Assembly: GCF_014205765.1 (NCBI RefSeq)
Contig: NZ_JACIIZ010000003.1
Location: 186,001 to 250,000, forward strand
Direction: 5' to 3'
Origin: Nitrospirillum iridis
GTDB lineage: Bacteria > Pseudomonadota > Alphaproteobacteria > Azospirillales > Azospirillaceae
DNA: 64,000 bases
The notes beneath the pieces are model-generated. The model was given only the letters and a program-made list of their open reading frames with translations, was not told the DNA's origin and did not search any database. Below, piece by piece: positions 9,143 through 17,705 of the stretch (positions are counted from its first letter, which is position 1; every line of letters begins with the position of its first letter). The position numbers and the translations under genes are program-made.

Positions 9143-10621
9143 ATGCTCCTATCGTCAAAGAAACATGGGAATGCCCTGGCCACGCTGGCGGCCTTGAGCA
9201 AGTCGCAGGCGATGATCGAATTCTCCTTGGATGGCACGGTCATCACGGCCAACGACAACTTCCTGAAGGCGTTGGGCTATACCCTGGGCGAGGTCCAGGG
9301 CCGGCATCATTCCATGTTCGTCGATCCCGCCTATCGTGACAGCGATGATTACAAACGGTTCTGGGGCGCGTTGCGGCGGGGGGAATTCCAGGCGGCGCAG
9401 TTCAAGCGCATCGGTAAGAACGGCCGGGAAATCTGGATCGAGGCCAGCTACAACCCCATCCTCGGCGCCGACGGCCGGCCGACCAAGGTGGTGAAATACG
9501 CCACCGACGTGACCGCCCAGAAGCAGCAGTTCGCCGACTTCCAGGGGCAAATCGCCGCCATCCGCAAGTCACAGGCCGTCATCGAGTTCGCGATGGATGG
9601 CACCATCCTGGACGCCAACGACAATTTCCTGTCGGCCGTCGGCTATGGGCTGGCGGAGGTCAAGGGCCGGCATCATTCCATCTTTGTCGACCCCGCCCAG
9701 CGTGACAGCGCCGACTACCGCCAGTTCTGGGAGGCGCTGCGGCGGGGGGAATATAAGACGGGCCAGTTCCGGCGCATCGGCAAGGGCGGGCGGGAGGTTT
9801 GGCTGGAGGCCAACTACAACCCCATCCTCGATCTCAACGGCCGCCCGTTCAAGGTCGTCAAGTACGCCACCGACATCAACCGCCAGATCCGGATGCTGGC
9901 GGACCTCAAGGTCCTGATCGACCAGAATTTCGGCGAGATCGACGAGGCCGTGGAGCGGTCGACCCGCCAGGCGGGCGATGCCGCCGCCGCCGCCGGGCAG
10001 ACCAGCGGCAGCGTCCAGATGATGGCGTCCAGCGCCGAGGAACTGGCCGCCTCCATCCGTGAAATCGCGCAGAGCATGACCCAGTCGCGCACGGCGGCCG
10101 ATCAGGCGGCGGCCCTGGCGGGCGATGCCGACCTGGCGACCCAGCGCCTGACGGAGGTCGCGCGCTCGATGGAGGGGGTGGTGGACGTCATCCGCACCAT
10201 CGCCGGGCAGATCAACCTGCTGGCCCTGAACGCCACCATCGAGGCGGCGCGGGCCGGTGACGCCGGCAAGGGCTTCGCCGTGGTGGCGACGGAGGTCAAG
10301 AACCTGGCCAACCAGTCCGCCAGCGCCACGCAGCAGATCTCCGAGGAGATCGAGGGCATGCAGGGCGTGTCCCAGGACGTGGTCGGCGCCCTGTCCGCCA
10401 TCCGCCAGTCCATCGGCGTGGTCCGGGAATACGTCGCCTCCACCGCCAGCGCGGTGGAGGAGCAGAGTGCCGTGACCCGCGACATGTCGAACAACATGCA
10501 GACGACGGCCATGGCGGTGGACACCGTGACCCGCAACCTGGGCGACATCACCGCCGCCATCACCCAGGTGGGCCAGGCGGTCGCCACCACCAAGCAGGCC
10601 GCCAGCGTCCTGGCGCGATAG
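9143..10621 (+). CDS. Cytoplasmic methyl-accepting chemotaxis protein with two PAS domains
   Basis: A soluble chemoreceptor of about 492 residues with no membrane segment. Two PAS domains (about residues 20-130 and 140-250) are close copies: [14 protein letters not shown] and [28 protein letters not shown] and [14 protein letters not shown]. The second half is an MCP signalling coiled coil with the hairpin tip [19 protein letters not shown] near residues 356-374, which contacts CheA/CheW. PAS pairs of this kind often bind haem or flavin and sense oxygen or redox state; the ligand here is unknown. The ATG at 9143 has GGGAAA 5 bp upstream and is preferred over the in-frame ATG at 9032, whose extra 37 residues look non-conserved. 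No che genes are nearby. Confidence 0.9.
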   Translation: MLLSSKKHGNALATLAALSKSQAMIEFSLDGTVITANDNFLKALGYTLGEVQGRHHSMFVDPAYRDSDDYKRFWGALRRGEFQAAQFKRIGKNGREIWIEASYNPILGADGRPTKVVKYATDVTAQKQQFADFQGQIAAIRKSQAVIEFAMDGTILDANDNFLSAVGYGLAEVKGRHHSIFVDPAQRDSADYRQFWEALRRGEYKTGQFRRIGKGGREVWLEANYNPILDLNGRPFKVVKYATDINRQIRMLADLKVLIDQNFGEIDEAVERSTRQAGDAAAAAGQTSGSVQMMASSAEELAASIREIAQSMTQSRTAADQAAALAGDADLATQRLTEVARSMEGVVDVIRTIAGQINLLALNATIEAARAGDAGKGFAVVATEVKNLANQSASATQQISEEIEGMQGVSQDVVGALSAIRQSIGVVREYVASTASAVEEQSAVTRDMSNNMQTTAMAVDTVTRNLGDITAAITQVGQAVATTKQAASVLAR

Positions 10622-10634
10622 CGGCGTCGGGCTC

Positions 10635-10656
10635 GCCGGGCGGCGGCCCGCCCGGC
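10635..10656. terminator. GC-rich hairpin between convergent genes
   Basis: GCCGGGCG pairs with CGCCCGGC around a 6-nt loop, 13 bp after the chemoreceptor stop and just beyond the stop of the opposing histidine phosphatase gene. It could end transcription from both sides. No T-run follows on either strand. Confidence 0.4.
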
Positions 10657-10663
10657 GCGGGGG

Positions 10664-11230
10664 TCACAGCGGCGTGTCGCTGTCCCCCGACAGCAGGCGG
10701 GGATACAACTCCTTGAAGGTGAAGGCCTCCTCCGCCTTCTTGCGCTTCAGGCGCAGCACCACGTCGAAGCGGTCTTCCGGCCAGGCCGTGGGCGGCTTGC
10801 CCCGGCGGATGGGCAGCAGGGGCAGGATGGCCTCGACGACGGCCTCATGCTCCCAGCACACCAGCACCACGCCGGACAGGCCCAGCAACTCCTGGACCAG
10901 CGCCGCCTCCTCACCCTTGCCATAGGTGGTGTTGAGGGGAACGCCCAGGCGGGCCGCCAGCGGCGTCGCCGTCTCGAACGGCCGCCGGCTGGGCCCCTTG
11001 TTCAACTGGTCCGCCGCCCCCGGCGTGGCGGCGTAGACCGCCTGGGGGGTGGCATAGTCGCCCTCATCCAGCCCCGCCCCGAACAGCGCCGACCACGCCC
11101 CCGCCCGCTGCCAGCCCCGGATGACCAGGGACTCCTTGTCCTTCTTGCCATCCAGCGTCAGGCCAGGACCGGGCCACGCGCCCTCCGGCTTTTCGGCGTG
11201 GCGGATGAAGTAGAGGGTTAGTTTGCTCAT
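10664..11230 (-). CDS. Histidine phosphatase superfamily protein (branch 1-like)
   Basis: This 188-residue protein begins LTLYFIRHAEKPEG, the RHA/RHG motif with the histidine that is phosphorylated in catalysis in phosphoglycerate mutase-like enzymes. A second conserved histidine lies in VLVCWEHEAVVEAILP. No signal peptide is present, so it should be cytoplasmic. Length suits a small SixA/Ais-like phosphatase. The substrate cannot be told from sequence. It is a single gene, convergent with the chemoreceptor. Confidence 0.8.
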   Translation of the reverse strand: MSKLTLYFIRHAEKPEGAWPGPGLTLDGKKDKESLVIRGWQRAGAWSALFGAGLDEGDYATPQAVYAATPGAADQLNKGPSRRPFETATPLAARLGVPLNTTYGKGEEAALVQELLGLSGVVLVCWEHEAVVEAILPLLPIRRGKPPTAWPEDRFDVVLRLKRKKAEEAFTFKELYPRLLSGDSDTPL

Positions 11231-11518
11231 CGGTGGCTCCCCGGGTGGTTTTGCTCATTACGCGGGTAAATTGGAGCAACTGCAATGCCCAAGATAACAG
11301 TATGATAATGATTGCTGGTCCTGGTTCTCGTGTTCCTCATCCACTCGACAGCTAAATTGATCCGGGAGGACATTAAGTGCGCTTACTGGTTCGTTGGCCG
11401 AATGTCCGTGTGACCGACCATACCGGGAGGGACATTTTATATTGTGGATAAGACACTCATAGTCCGATGGAATCTAGCTATGAAAAGATATCGGGGGAAA
11501 CGACAAGTATGACCATAT
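11231..11518. other. AT-rich border of the HEPN/DUF262 insertion with short repeats
   Basis: A gene-free 288-bp stretch where composition changes from high GC to AT-rich. It contains a direct repeat CCGGGAGGACATT (11362-11374) and CCGGGAGGGACATT (11423-11436), with an inverted AATGTCC (11401-11407) between them. These could be remains of an element end, but no family was recognised. Confidence 0.35.
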
Positions 11519-12154
11519 TTACACAGTAAATCCATTAGTAGCTGCGCTGTTTATGGTTTGATTTTTGAAAATTCTCATTATTTCAACAGATTTGTCGCGT
11601 ATAAATTTGAGCCTATCTATATCGACAGTGAAGTTTCTGCCATGTGCAACTCTATTTCGGCCATCGCAAAGATCGGAGTTTATGAAATGCTCATACTGTT
11701 TAAATTCGTCGTGGTGCAGAGATAGAATTACGCATATTTCTTCCAGTACATCAAATCTAAGATTTGATTTTGTGGATATTTTTTTATTATGCCTATCTTT
11801 GTTTGTTTTATCTACCGATGCTATTATGTCCCATATAAGTTCAATTTTTCTTTTCGGTGATGAATGTTGTATCTCCTTGCATGTGCCATCGACTGCTAAG
11901 TATATAAAGCTAGATTTTAAATTTCTATATTTCATTCTTTTTGTTGATATGTATTCAAGATATTTCTCTGCGGAGAATTTAACAAATCCCTCCCAATGTG
12001 CGTAGATAATAGGAATGGTCGATCTTATTATTGCAGACTTGTCTTTATTTTCTGCTACCTGGGCGCACGTAACAAGTGTAGACATTTCTTTAATTCGCCA
12101 AGTGAAATCATCTTCAATCTGTGATTCAAATTGATCGATATTGAATGCGATCAT
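11519..12154 (-). CDS. HEPN-domain protein, MAE_28990/MAE_18760-like (putative RNase)
   Basis: A 211-residue helical protein with a HEPN-type R-x4-H motif, R166-NRVA-H171, in the context GRNRVAHGRNF. In active HEPN proteins this arginine and histidine form a metal-independent RNase site in a dimer. The N-terminal part (IPIIYAHWEGFVKFSAEKYL) resembles the MAE_28990/MAE_18760 family. Its ATG overlaps the stop of the DUF262 gene by 4 bp (12151-12154), so the two are made together. The codon use is AT-rich, unlike the flanking genes, which indicates horizontal transfer. I infer a toxin or defence effector; RNase activity is unproven. Confidence 0.8.
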   Translation of the reverse strand: MIAFNIDQFESQIEDDFTWRIKEMSTLVTCAQVAENKDKSAIIRSTIPIIYAHWEGFVKFSAEKYLEYISTKRMKYRNLKSSFIYLAVDGTCKEIQHSSPKRKIELIWDIIASVDKTNKDRHNKKISTKSNLRFDVLEEICVILSLHHDEFKQYEHFINSDLCDGRNRVAHGRNFTVDIDRLKFIRDKSVEIMRIFKNQTINSAATNGFTV

Positions 12155-13242
12155 GGCTTAAACCATTTTTGACCAAACGGAATGGATTTCTGAATTCTTT
12201 GCGTGCCACGAAGGCCAGCAGCTGTAAAGGATAACGATTCGCTAGTCATCCAGAAGGACTTAATTTTATCAAGAACGAACGTCCGTGGGTCTTTCTTTTT
12301 TCGAATGGCGTGTAGGTTATGAGCAACACCTAGGGCAATGACTTCAAAAGCTGCTTGTCCCACACGTCCCTTGAAACCTCCATCAAACTTCTTCAGGGAG
12401 TCTTCAGATATGGATGCCAAAAGCTCAAATGTACCAAAGAAATTTTCCTCGATTTTGTCAGAGCCGTATATAAAATCCTCGGCAACGTCGATTATGCCTT
12501 CATCTAAATATTCTTCGATATCTAGTCTTCTGTCGTATTCAACATAGGAAAAAACTATAAATCTCGTTACATAATCCATTAACCCCTGCTCATTTATTGA
12601 ACGGTCAGTTTGATTCATGACTCTTATAAAGGGAGGGAACTTTGCCAAACGATCCATGAATTTGAATAAATCTTCATTGAGCATTATCATTAAGCAATTT
12701 CTAAGCTCCTGGGGTTTTGCTACCGATCCGTGACTATTTAATCTCCTAAAAAGATCGAACTTGGCCTTTTCATCACTTTTCTTGCGCAATATCTGTACGC
12801 CAATTTTTGCCCTTTTTAGGGCGAGTTGCTGAGTTTTTTCAAAGAATGAGGATTTATTACTCCCCTTTTCCCATTTATATCCCTCCAAGGATGGTAAATA
12901 TTTCGTCTCTGTTAAGGTGGAGGGAGGCATGAGATTACCATCGGCGTCTCTAAGAATCCCAATAAACTCTAGAATGGTCGATAATCTCTGAAGTCCGTCT
13001 ATTAGTTCCCAGGGGCCTTCCTGGGTTTCAAAAACAAATATCGGCGGCACAGGTATCCCAAGTAATAAAGATTCAATAAGGTGCGATTTCTGAAAATCAG
13101 TCCATCGAAAAAGGCGCTGAAAATTTGGATTTATTATTATTTCTCCATCTCTATACAGGTTGATAACTTCGCCGACTGACATATCATATGAGTCAGTGGC
13201 AATTTGCATGGATGCATTTTCGATTTCTTTTTCTAAGCTCAT
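12151..13242 (-). CDS. DUF262 domain protein (GmrS/ParB-like fold)
   Basis: This 363-residue protein has the DUF262 N-terminal domain: VGEVINLYRDGEI, INPNFQRLFRW (NPNFQR at 38-43) and the DGLQR motif at 82-86, which aligns with the nucleotide-binding DGQQR motif of GmrSD-type enzymes. The middle part (KFDLFRRLNSHGSVAKPQEL) is also typical. There is no DUF1524 HNH nuclease at the C-terminus, unlike full GmrSD enzymes, so the partner HEPN protein may supply nuclease activity. It is the upstream gene of a two-gene unit and is AT-rich. NTP-dependent sensing or regulation of the effector is an inference from the family. Confidence 0.85.
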   Translation of the reverse strand: MSLEKEIENASMQIATDSYDMSVGEVINLYRDGEIIINPNFQRLFRWTDFQKSHLIESLLLGIPVPPIFVFETQEGPWELIDGLQRLSTILEFIGILRDADGNLMPPSTLTETKYLPSLEGYKWEKGSNKSSFFEKTQQLALKRAKIGVQILRKKSDEKAKFDLFRRLNSHGSVAKPQELRNCLMIMLNEDLFKFMDRLAKFPPFIRVMNQTDRSINEQGLMDYVTRFIVFSYVEYDRRLDIEEYLDEGIIDVAEDFIYGSDKIEENFFGTFELLASISEDSLKKFDGGFKGRVGQAAFEVIALGVAHNLHAIRKKKDPRTFVLDKIKSFWMTSESLSFTAAGLRGTQRIQKSIPFGQKWFKP

Positions 13243-13347
13243 ACTTTTTTCCTTTGCGCATAGGTGTTCTTAAATTCAGATATTACCTATCAATCAAAAA
13301 TCAATAGGCCGGCAGTCGGGAACGAATTTTTAGGAGAATCGAAATAT

Positions 13348-14136
13348 CTACTTCTCCGCCACAATATCCCCACCCGCAATCCGTCGCAGCGAGGCCTCCA
13401 GCCTAGCATCCGCCCGTGAAATTTCAACCAAAGCGTCACGGATGAAATTGATGTGCGCCTCCGCCGCCGCCCGGGCCGCCGCCGGGTCGCCCTTCATGAT
13501 GGCCTCATACAGGGCGCGGTGCTGGCCCAGCAGGAGTTGGCGGACGCCGGTGCGCTGGTAGAGCTTGGCGCGGTTGAAGAAGACGTCCTGGCGCAGCATC
13601 TCGGCCAGGGCGCGCATGATGTGCAGGATGACGACGTTGTGGGTCGCCTCGTAGACCGCCAGGTGGAAGTCGGCGTCGGCGTCCGCTTCCTCCCGCGCCA
13701 GGTCGGGGGCGGGGACGTCGTGGCCGTGGGCGGCCTCCATCGCCTCGAACCGAGCCTGGATCTGGGCGCGGTCCACGTCGGTGGCGCGCAGGGCCGCGTA
13801 GTAGGCGGCGGCCCCCTCCACCTCCGTGCGGAATTCCAGATAGTCCAGGGTGGTCTCGGGCCGGGCGGCCAGCACGGCGTGCAGCGGCTCGGTGAAGGTG
13901 GGGCCTAGCAGGGGGGCGACGAAGGTGGCGCCACCCCGGCCGCTGCGCAGCAGGCCGCGCTGTTCCAGCTTCTCCAGCGCCTCCCGCAGGGAGGGGCGGG
14001 AGACGTTGAAGCGCACGGCCAGTTCACGCTCCGGCAACAGCTTCTCACCGGGGCGCAGGCTGCCCTCCACGATCAGTTGTTCCAGATGCTCGGCGATGGT
14101 GTCGGCCAGCTTGGCCGGCCGGATGCTGTCCTTCAT
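13348..14136 (-). CDS. FadR/GntR-family regulator with FCD domain (candidate lactate regulator)
   Basis: About 262 residues: a winged helix-turn-helix at 1-75 (GEKLLPERELAVRFNVSRPS, LREALEKLEQRGLL) and a helical FCD ligand domain with metal-binding-type residues (DADFHLAVYEATHN and the later HRALYEAI, AEAHINFIRD). These are the features of LldR/PdhR-like regulators, which sense organic acids. The start at 14136 has GGGA upstream and removes an unconserved 38-residue extension that would run through the operator. A palindrome at 14214-14230 upstream matches the one by lutA at 13 of 17 positions. I infer autoregulation and control of lactate genes 8 kb away. The effector is not shown. Confidence 0.88.
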   Translation of the reverse strand: MKDSIRPAKLADTIAEHLEQLIVEGSLRPGEKLLPERELAVRFNVSRPSLREALEKLEQRGLLRSGRGGATFVAPLLGPTFTEPLHAVLAARPETTLDYLEFRTEVEGAAAYYAALRATDVDRAQIQARFEAMEAAHGHDVPAPDLAREEADADADFHLAVYEATHNVVILHIMRALAEMLRQDVFFNRAKLYQRTGVRQLLLGQHRALYEAIMKGDPAAARAAAEAHINFIRDALVEISRADARLEASLRRIAGGDIVAEK

Positions 14137-14213
14137 GGGTCCCGTCACTGTTGCGCCGACCGCCGCCGGGGGGCGTCCGCATGGTGCGCTCCCGTGGCGC
14201 GCGGCTGCGGCCC

Positions 14214-14230
14214 GGTCAAAATAATTGACC
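14214..14230. promoter_or_regulatory. Operator-like palindrome upstream of the FadR-type gene
   Basis: GGTCAAAATAATTGACC is an inverted repeat with 6-bp arms GGTCAA/TTGACC around a 5-bp centre, 78 bp upstream of the regulator's likely start. It aligns with GGTCAAATCATTTTACC at 5757-5773 upstream of lutA at 13 of 17 positions. Confidence 0.6.
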
Positions 14231-14262
14231 AGCGGTGGGGCGCGGCGCAACGGAAATGACGC

Positions 14263-14280
14263 CCCCCGGAATGAGGGGGG
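14263..14280 (-). terminator. Hairpin just after tonB
   Basis: CCCCCC and GGGGGG flank a short loop immediately downstream of the tonB stop codon. The run after it on the minus strand is CGTCATTTCC, only weakly T-rich, so a terminator is likely but not canonical. Confidence 0.4.
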
Positions 14281-15108
14281 TCAGTTCAAGGAGAACTCGA
14301 TCGGCACCGTCAGTTCCAGGCTGGGGCCGGGCCGGTCGTCGGGCATGGCGGGCAGGGGATCGGCCCGGCGCACCAGGGCCAGCGTCTCCTCATCCAGCAG
14401 GGCGGCGCCGGAGCCGCGCGCCAAGGTGGCCGACAGCACATGGCCGGTGCGGTCGATGGTGAAGCGCAGCAGGGCGGTGCCCGTCTGGTGCCGTTGGCGC
14501 GCCTGCGCCGGATAGCGCTTGTAGCGGTTGAGCTGCGCCATCAGCCGGCCCTCATAGGTGTCCGGCCCGGTGCTGGGCGGGGCGGGCGGGGCGGGGGCCG
14601 CCACCGGCGCCGGCACGGCCGAGGGCGCCGCCGCGCTGGGCGGCGGTGGCTCGGGTTGCGGCGTCGCAACCGGCTGTGGCGGGGCTGGCGGCTGCGGCGG
14701 TGACGGTGCGGGGCGCACCATCACCGGCTTGGGCGGCGGCGGCTTGGGCGTGGGCTTCGGCGGTTCGGGCTTGGGCGGCTCCGGCTTCGGCGCCTCCGGC
14801 GGGGGTGGGGCCGGTGGCGGCGGCAGGTCGATCTGCAGCGCCGGCGGCGGGGGCGGCGGTTCCTGGGTGGACCGCGCCATCAGCCAGGGCAGGGCCAGGG
14901 CGTGGGCCGCCAGCACCACGGCCAGGCTGCCGCCCCACACCAGGCGGGTGCGGTCGGTGCCGGCCAGGCCATCCCGGGGCGGGGTCCCCCGCCTGGGGAA
15001 CGCCCCTTGGGGGAGCGCCGCTTGGGGGGCCGCCGGCTCGGGGGGGGCTGGGGGGCGGTTGTCGTTGGTGGAGGCCAGGGCCATGGCTTTACGGCGCCCC
15101 GCCGCCAT
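14281..15108 (-). CDS. tonB: TonB family energy transducer
   Basis: A 275-residue protein with one N-terminal membrane helix (LAVVLAAHALALPWLMA, about residues 58-74), a long Pro/Glu/Lys spacer (PPPPPPAL, EPPKPEPPKPTPKPPP) that spans the periplasm, and a C-terminal TonB domain (YEGRLMAQLNRYKRYPAQAR, GTALLRFTIDRTGHVL). It passes proton-motive energy from ExbB/ExbD to outer-membrane receptors. It overlaps exbD slightly when the first ATG is used; an in-frame ATG at 15084 would follow the exbD stop. Last gene of exbB-exbD-tonB. Confidence 0.93.
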   Translation of the reverse strand: MAAGRRKAMALASTNDNRPPAPPEPAAPQAALPQGAFPRRGTPPRDGLAGTDRTRLVWGGSLAVVLAAHALALPWLMARSTQEPPPPPPALQIDLPPPPAPPPPEAPKPEPPKPEPPKPTPKPPPPKPVMVRPAPSPPQPPAPPQPVATPQPEPPPPSAAAPSAVPAPVAAPAPPAPPSTGPDTYEGRLMAQLNRYKRYPAQARQRHQTGTALLRFTIDRTGHVLSATLARGSGAALLDEETLALVRRADPLPAMPDDRPGPSLELTVPIEFSLN

Positions 15109-15514
15109 CCAGCCCGACCAGCGAGACCTTGAGATAGCCGGCGCCGCGCAGGCTGTTCATCACCGCCGTCAGGTCGCCGTAGGAGACGGCGCGGTCGGCG
15201 CTGAGGTTGATGCGCTGGTCCTTGTCGCCGGCGGCGGCGGCGTCCAGTGCCGCGGCCAGGGCGTCGCGGCCGACATCGGCCCCGTTGACCGCCAGGGTCA
15301 GGTCGGCGCGGATGGTCAGGGTCACCGGCTTCTCCGGATGGGGCCGGGGCGGGGCGGTGGAGGAGGGCAGGTCCACCGGCACGTCCACGGTGGCCAGGGG
15401 GGCCGCGACCATGAAGATGATCAACAGCACCAGCATCACGTCGATGAAGGGCGTGACGTTGATCTCGTGGGTTTCGGCCAGCTCATCGCCGCCGTGGGAA
15501 AGACGGGCCGCCAT
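15089..15514 (-). CDS. exbD: Biopolymer transporter ExbD
   Basis: 141 residues with a single N-terminal membrane helix (INVTPFIDVMLVLLIIFMVA), in which the aspartate of FIDVML is the conserved proton-path residue, and a periplasmic domain with ADRAVSYGDLTAVMNSLR. It forms the TonB motor with ExbB. It starts 4 bp after exbB. Confidence 0.94.
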   Translation of the reverse strand: MAARLSHGGDELAETHEINVTPFIDVMLVLLIIFMVAAPLATVDVPVDLPSSTAPPRPHPEKPVTLTIRADLTLAVNGADVGRDALAAALDAAAAGDKDQRINLSADRAVSYGDLTAVMNSLRGAGYLKVSLVGLDGGGAP

Positions 15515-15518
15515 GGGG

Positions 15519-16370
15519 TCACTCCGCTGCGCGGCCGCGGGTCAGGGCGCCGGCGCGGCCCCCCGCCTGGGCCCGGTCCAGGTCGCGGCTGACCAGGCGC
15601 AGCACGGCGGCCGACACGTCGGCCAGCAGCACGCGATAGCCGTCCACCTTGCGGGCGAAGACGTTGTAGACCACCACCGCCGGGATGGCCGCCACCAGGC
15701 CGGTGGCCGTGGCCAGCAAGGCCTCGGCGATGCCGGGGGCCACCACCGCCAGGCTGGTGGTCTGCGTCTTGGAGATGCCGATGAAGCTGTTCATGATGCC
15801 CCACACCGTGCCGAACAGGCCGACGAAGGGGGCGGTGGCGCCGATGGTGGCCAGGATGCCGGTGCCGCGCACGATGGCGCGGCGGGCCTTGGCCTCCAGC
15901 CGTTCCAGCCGCAGGATCACCCGCTCCTTCACGCCTTCGGCCGGCAGGCCGGCGGACAGGGCCTGTTCCGCCTCCGCCGCGCGGGCGAAGGCCAGCGCCA
16001 GGGTGTCACCCGGACCGGTCAGCTGGCTGGCCGCCACGTCCAGGCTGACGGCGTCGTCCAGCCGGTCCAGCGAGCCCTGCAGCCGGGCGCGGGCGGCCCG
16101 CAGCTCCAGCCCCTTGGCCAGCAGGATGGTCCAGGTGACGACGGACGCCGCCAGCAGGCCCAGGATGACGGTCTTCACCACCCCGTCGGCGTTCAGGAAC
16201 ATGCCCAGGGCCGACAGGTCGTGCGGCACGGTCGCGGCGGCGCGCGCCGCCCCGTCCGCCGCACTGGTTTGCGCCCAGGCGGCGCCGGTCGCGCCCAGGA
16301 CCAGTCCCGCCGTCAGGCCGGCGGCCGCGCGCCGGGCCCCAGTCGCCTGCTGGGCAAAGGTGGTTGCCAT
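15519..16370 (-). CDS. exbB: Biopolymer transporter ExbB (MotA/TolQ/ExbB family)
   Basis: About 283 residues. It has a cleavable-looking N-terminus (LTAGLVLGATGAAWAQTSA), a first transmembrane helix (VVKTVILGLLAASVVTWTIL), and the paired helices of the proton channel (GTGILATIGATAPFVGLFGT, ALLATATGLVAAIPAVVVYN). The extra N-terminal periplasmic stretch is usual for this ExbB subtype. The ATG at 16370 has AAAGGGG upstream and fits the family; a longer frame to 16514 is unlikely. A hairpin upstream (16395-16420) separates it from the PepSY gene. Confidence 0.93.
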   Translation of the reverse strand: MATTFAQQATGARRAAAGLTAGLVLGATGAAWAQTSAADGAARAAATVPHDLSALGMFLNADGVVKTVILGLLAASVVTWTILLAKGLELRAARARLQGSLDRLDDAVSLDVAASQLTGPGDTLALAFARAAEAEQALSAGLPAEGVKERVILRLERLEAKARRAIVRGTGILATIGATAPFVGLFGTVWGIMNSFIGISKTQTTSLAVVAPGIAEALLATATGLVAAIPAVVVYNVFARKVDGYRVLLADVSAAVLRLVSRDLDRAQAGGRAGALTRGRAAE

Positions 16371-16394
16371 GATCGTCGTGCCCCTTTTGTGAAA

Positions 16395-16420
16395 GGGCGC
16401 GTCCCTGCCCGGACGCGCCC
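16395..16420. terminator. Hairpin between PepSY gene and exbB
   Basis: GGGCGCGTCC and GGACGCGCCC form a perfect 10-bp stem with a 6-nt loop. Read leftward it is followed by TTTCAC. It may partly end transcription from the receptor/PiuC/PepSY genes before exbB-exbD-tonB. Confidence 0.5.
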
Positions 16421-16441
16421 GTGGAACGGTTGATGCCGCCA

Positions 16442-17701
16442 CTAGGCGGCGGATTTCAGGATGGCGGCGGCCTTGGCGGCGTTGGCCTTGCGGTTCTGGC
16501 GCTTTTTCCACCACATCGTGGTGCCGGTGATGACGAACAGGGTGGGCAACAGGCCGCTCAGCGCCACCAGGACGCGATAGACCGGACCCAGCCCCTCCCC
16601 CTCATGCAGGGGGCGCATCCAGCCGGTGACCTTGTTGCCGGCGGCTTGCGCGCCGGGGTCGCGCACCTCCACCACCTGGCGGGCCCAGGGGTCCACCATC
16701 AGGGTGACGGCGCTGGCGGCGTCGCCACCGGCGGGCGCCAGCATCACCCGGATGGCCTGGTCGGGGCTTTGCGGCAGGCTGGTGCCGCGCAGCGCCAGGC
16801 CGGCGCGGGGGGCGGCGGCGGTCGCGATCGCCACCGCCTCGTCCACCGTGGCGGGCTCACCCCCCTCCAGCACCGCCACCTTGGGCACGGCGAAGCCCTG
16901 GGTCTGCGCCGTCATGGGCAGCAGGGCGCCGATGCCGGCGGCGATGGTCTGGGGAAAGGCGATGGCGACGCCGGTGAAGCTGACGATCAAGAAGACCACC
17001 AGGCCCCAGATGCCGGCGGCGCCGTGCAGTTCGCGGTGGAAGCGCAGGCCCTTGGCGGACTTGCGCACGATGAAGGCCTGGCGCCATTGGCCGGGGCGGG
17101 GCCACCACAGCACCAGGCCGGTGACGCCCAGCGCCGTCATGATGATGCCGAGATAGCCCACCAGGTCGCGGCCGCTGCGGTCCTGGATCAGCAGGTTGCC
17201 GTGCAGGCGGTGGAACCAGCCGATGGTGGCGTCCAGGCCGGGCGTCTTGACCACGGCCAGGGTGACGGGGTCGATGTGGACGCTGATGCCCGGCATGCCG
17301 CCGGGACCGCCGCGCTGCGGCGGGCCACCCTGGGGACCACCCGCCTGGGGCGCACCTTGGGGGCCTCCTTGTGGCCCTCCCTGGGCGCCCGCCGGGGCGC
17401 CCTCTCCACCCGGCGCGCGGCGCGGCGCCTGGAAGCGCACGGTCGCGGTCCCGCCCGGGGCGGAAGGCGCCATGTAGGCGGCGGGTTTGGCACCCGGCGG
17501 GGCCACGGCGGCGGCGGCGGCCACCACCTCCGCCACCCCATGGGGGGCGGCGTCCGCCGCGGCGGATGGCGACGACGGGCCGAACAGGCCGCGCAATTCC
17601 GGTTCCAGCACCAGCACGGTGCCGGACAGGCCCAGGGCCAGCAAGGGCAGCCCCAGGATCAATCCCACCCATAAATGCAGGAAACGCAGTGTCTTCATCA
17701 T
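16442..17701 (-). CDS. PepSY-associated membrane protein (iron-regulated, putative ferric-siderophore reductase)
   Basis: A 419-residue PepSY_TM protein with four membrane segments: FLHLWVGLILGLPLLALGLS at the N-terminus, LGIIMTALGVTGLVLWW, WGLVVFLIVSFTGVAIAF and LVALSGLLPTLFVITGTTMW. Histidines in HLWVG, WFHRLHGNLL and FHRELHGAAG are the usual conserved ones. Homologues next to siderophore receptors are thought to reduce ferric complexes or act in iron release. The periplasmic loop has an unusual Gly/Pro/Gln-rich insert (coded at about 17293-17420). It ends 4 bp before the PiuC frame, so it is in the receptor operon. Confidence 0.88.
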   Translation of the reverse strand: MMKTLRFLHLWVGLILGLPLLALGLSGTVLVLEPELRGLFGPSSPSAAADAAPHGVAEVVAAAAAVAPPGAKPAAYMAPSAPGGTATVRFQAPRRAPGGEGAPAGAQGGPQGGPQGAPQAGGPQGGPPQRGGPGGMPGISVHIDPVTLAVVKTPGLDATIGWFHRLHGNLLIQDRSGRDLVGYLGIIMTALGVTGLVLWWPRPGQWRQAFIVRKSAKGLRFHRELHGAAGIWGLVVFLIVSFTGVAIAFPQTIAAGIGALLPMTAQTQGFAVPKVAVLEGGEPATVDEAVAIATAAAPRAGLALRGTSLPQSPDQAIRVMLAPAGGDAASAVTLMVDPWARQVVEVRDPGAQAAGNKVTGWMRPLHEGEGLGPVYRVLVALSGLLPTLFVITGTTMWWKKRQNRKANAAKAAAILKSAA

Positions 17702-17705
17702 GGCG

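Noticed and set aside
11300-11325. Fur-like TGATAATGATT near 11310
   Set aside because: Only a half site matches and no iron gene is adjacent.
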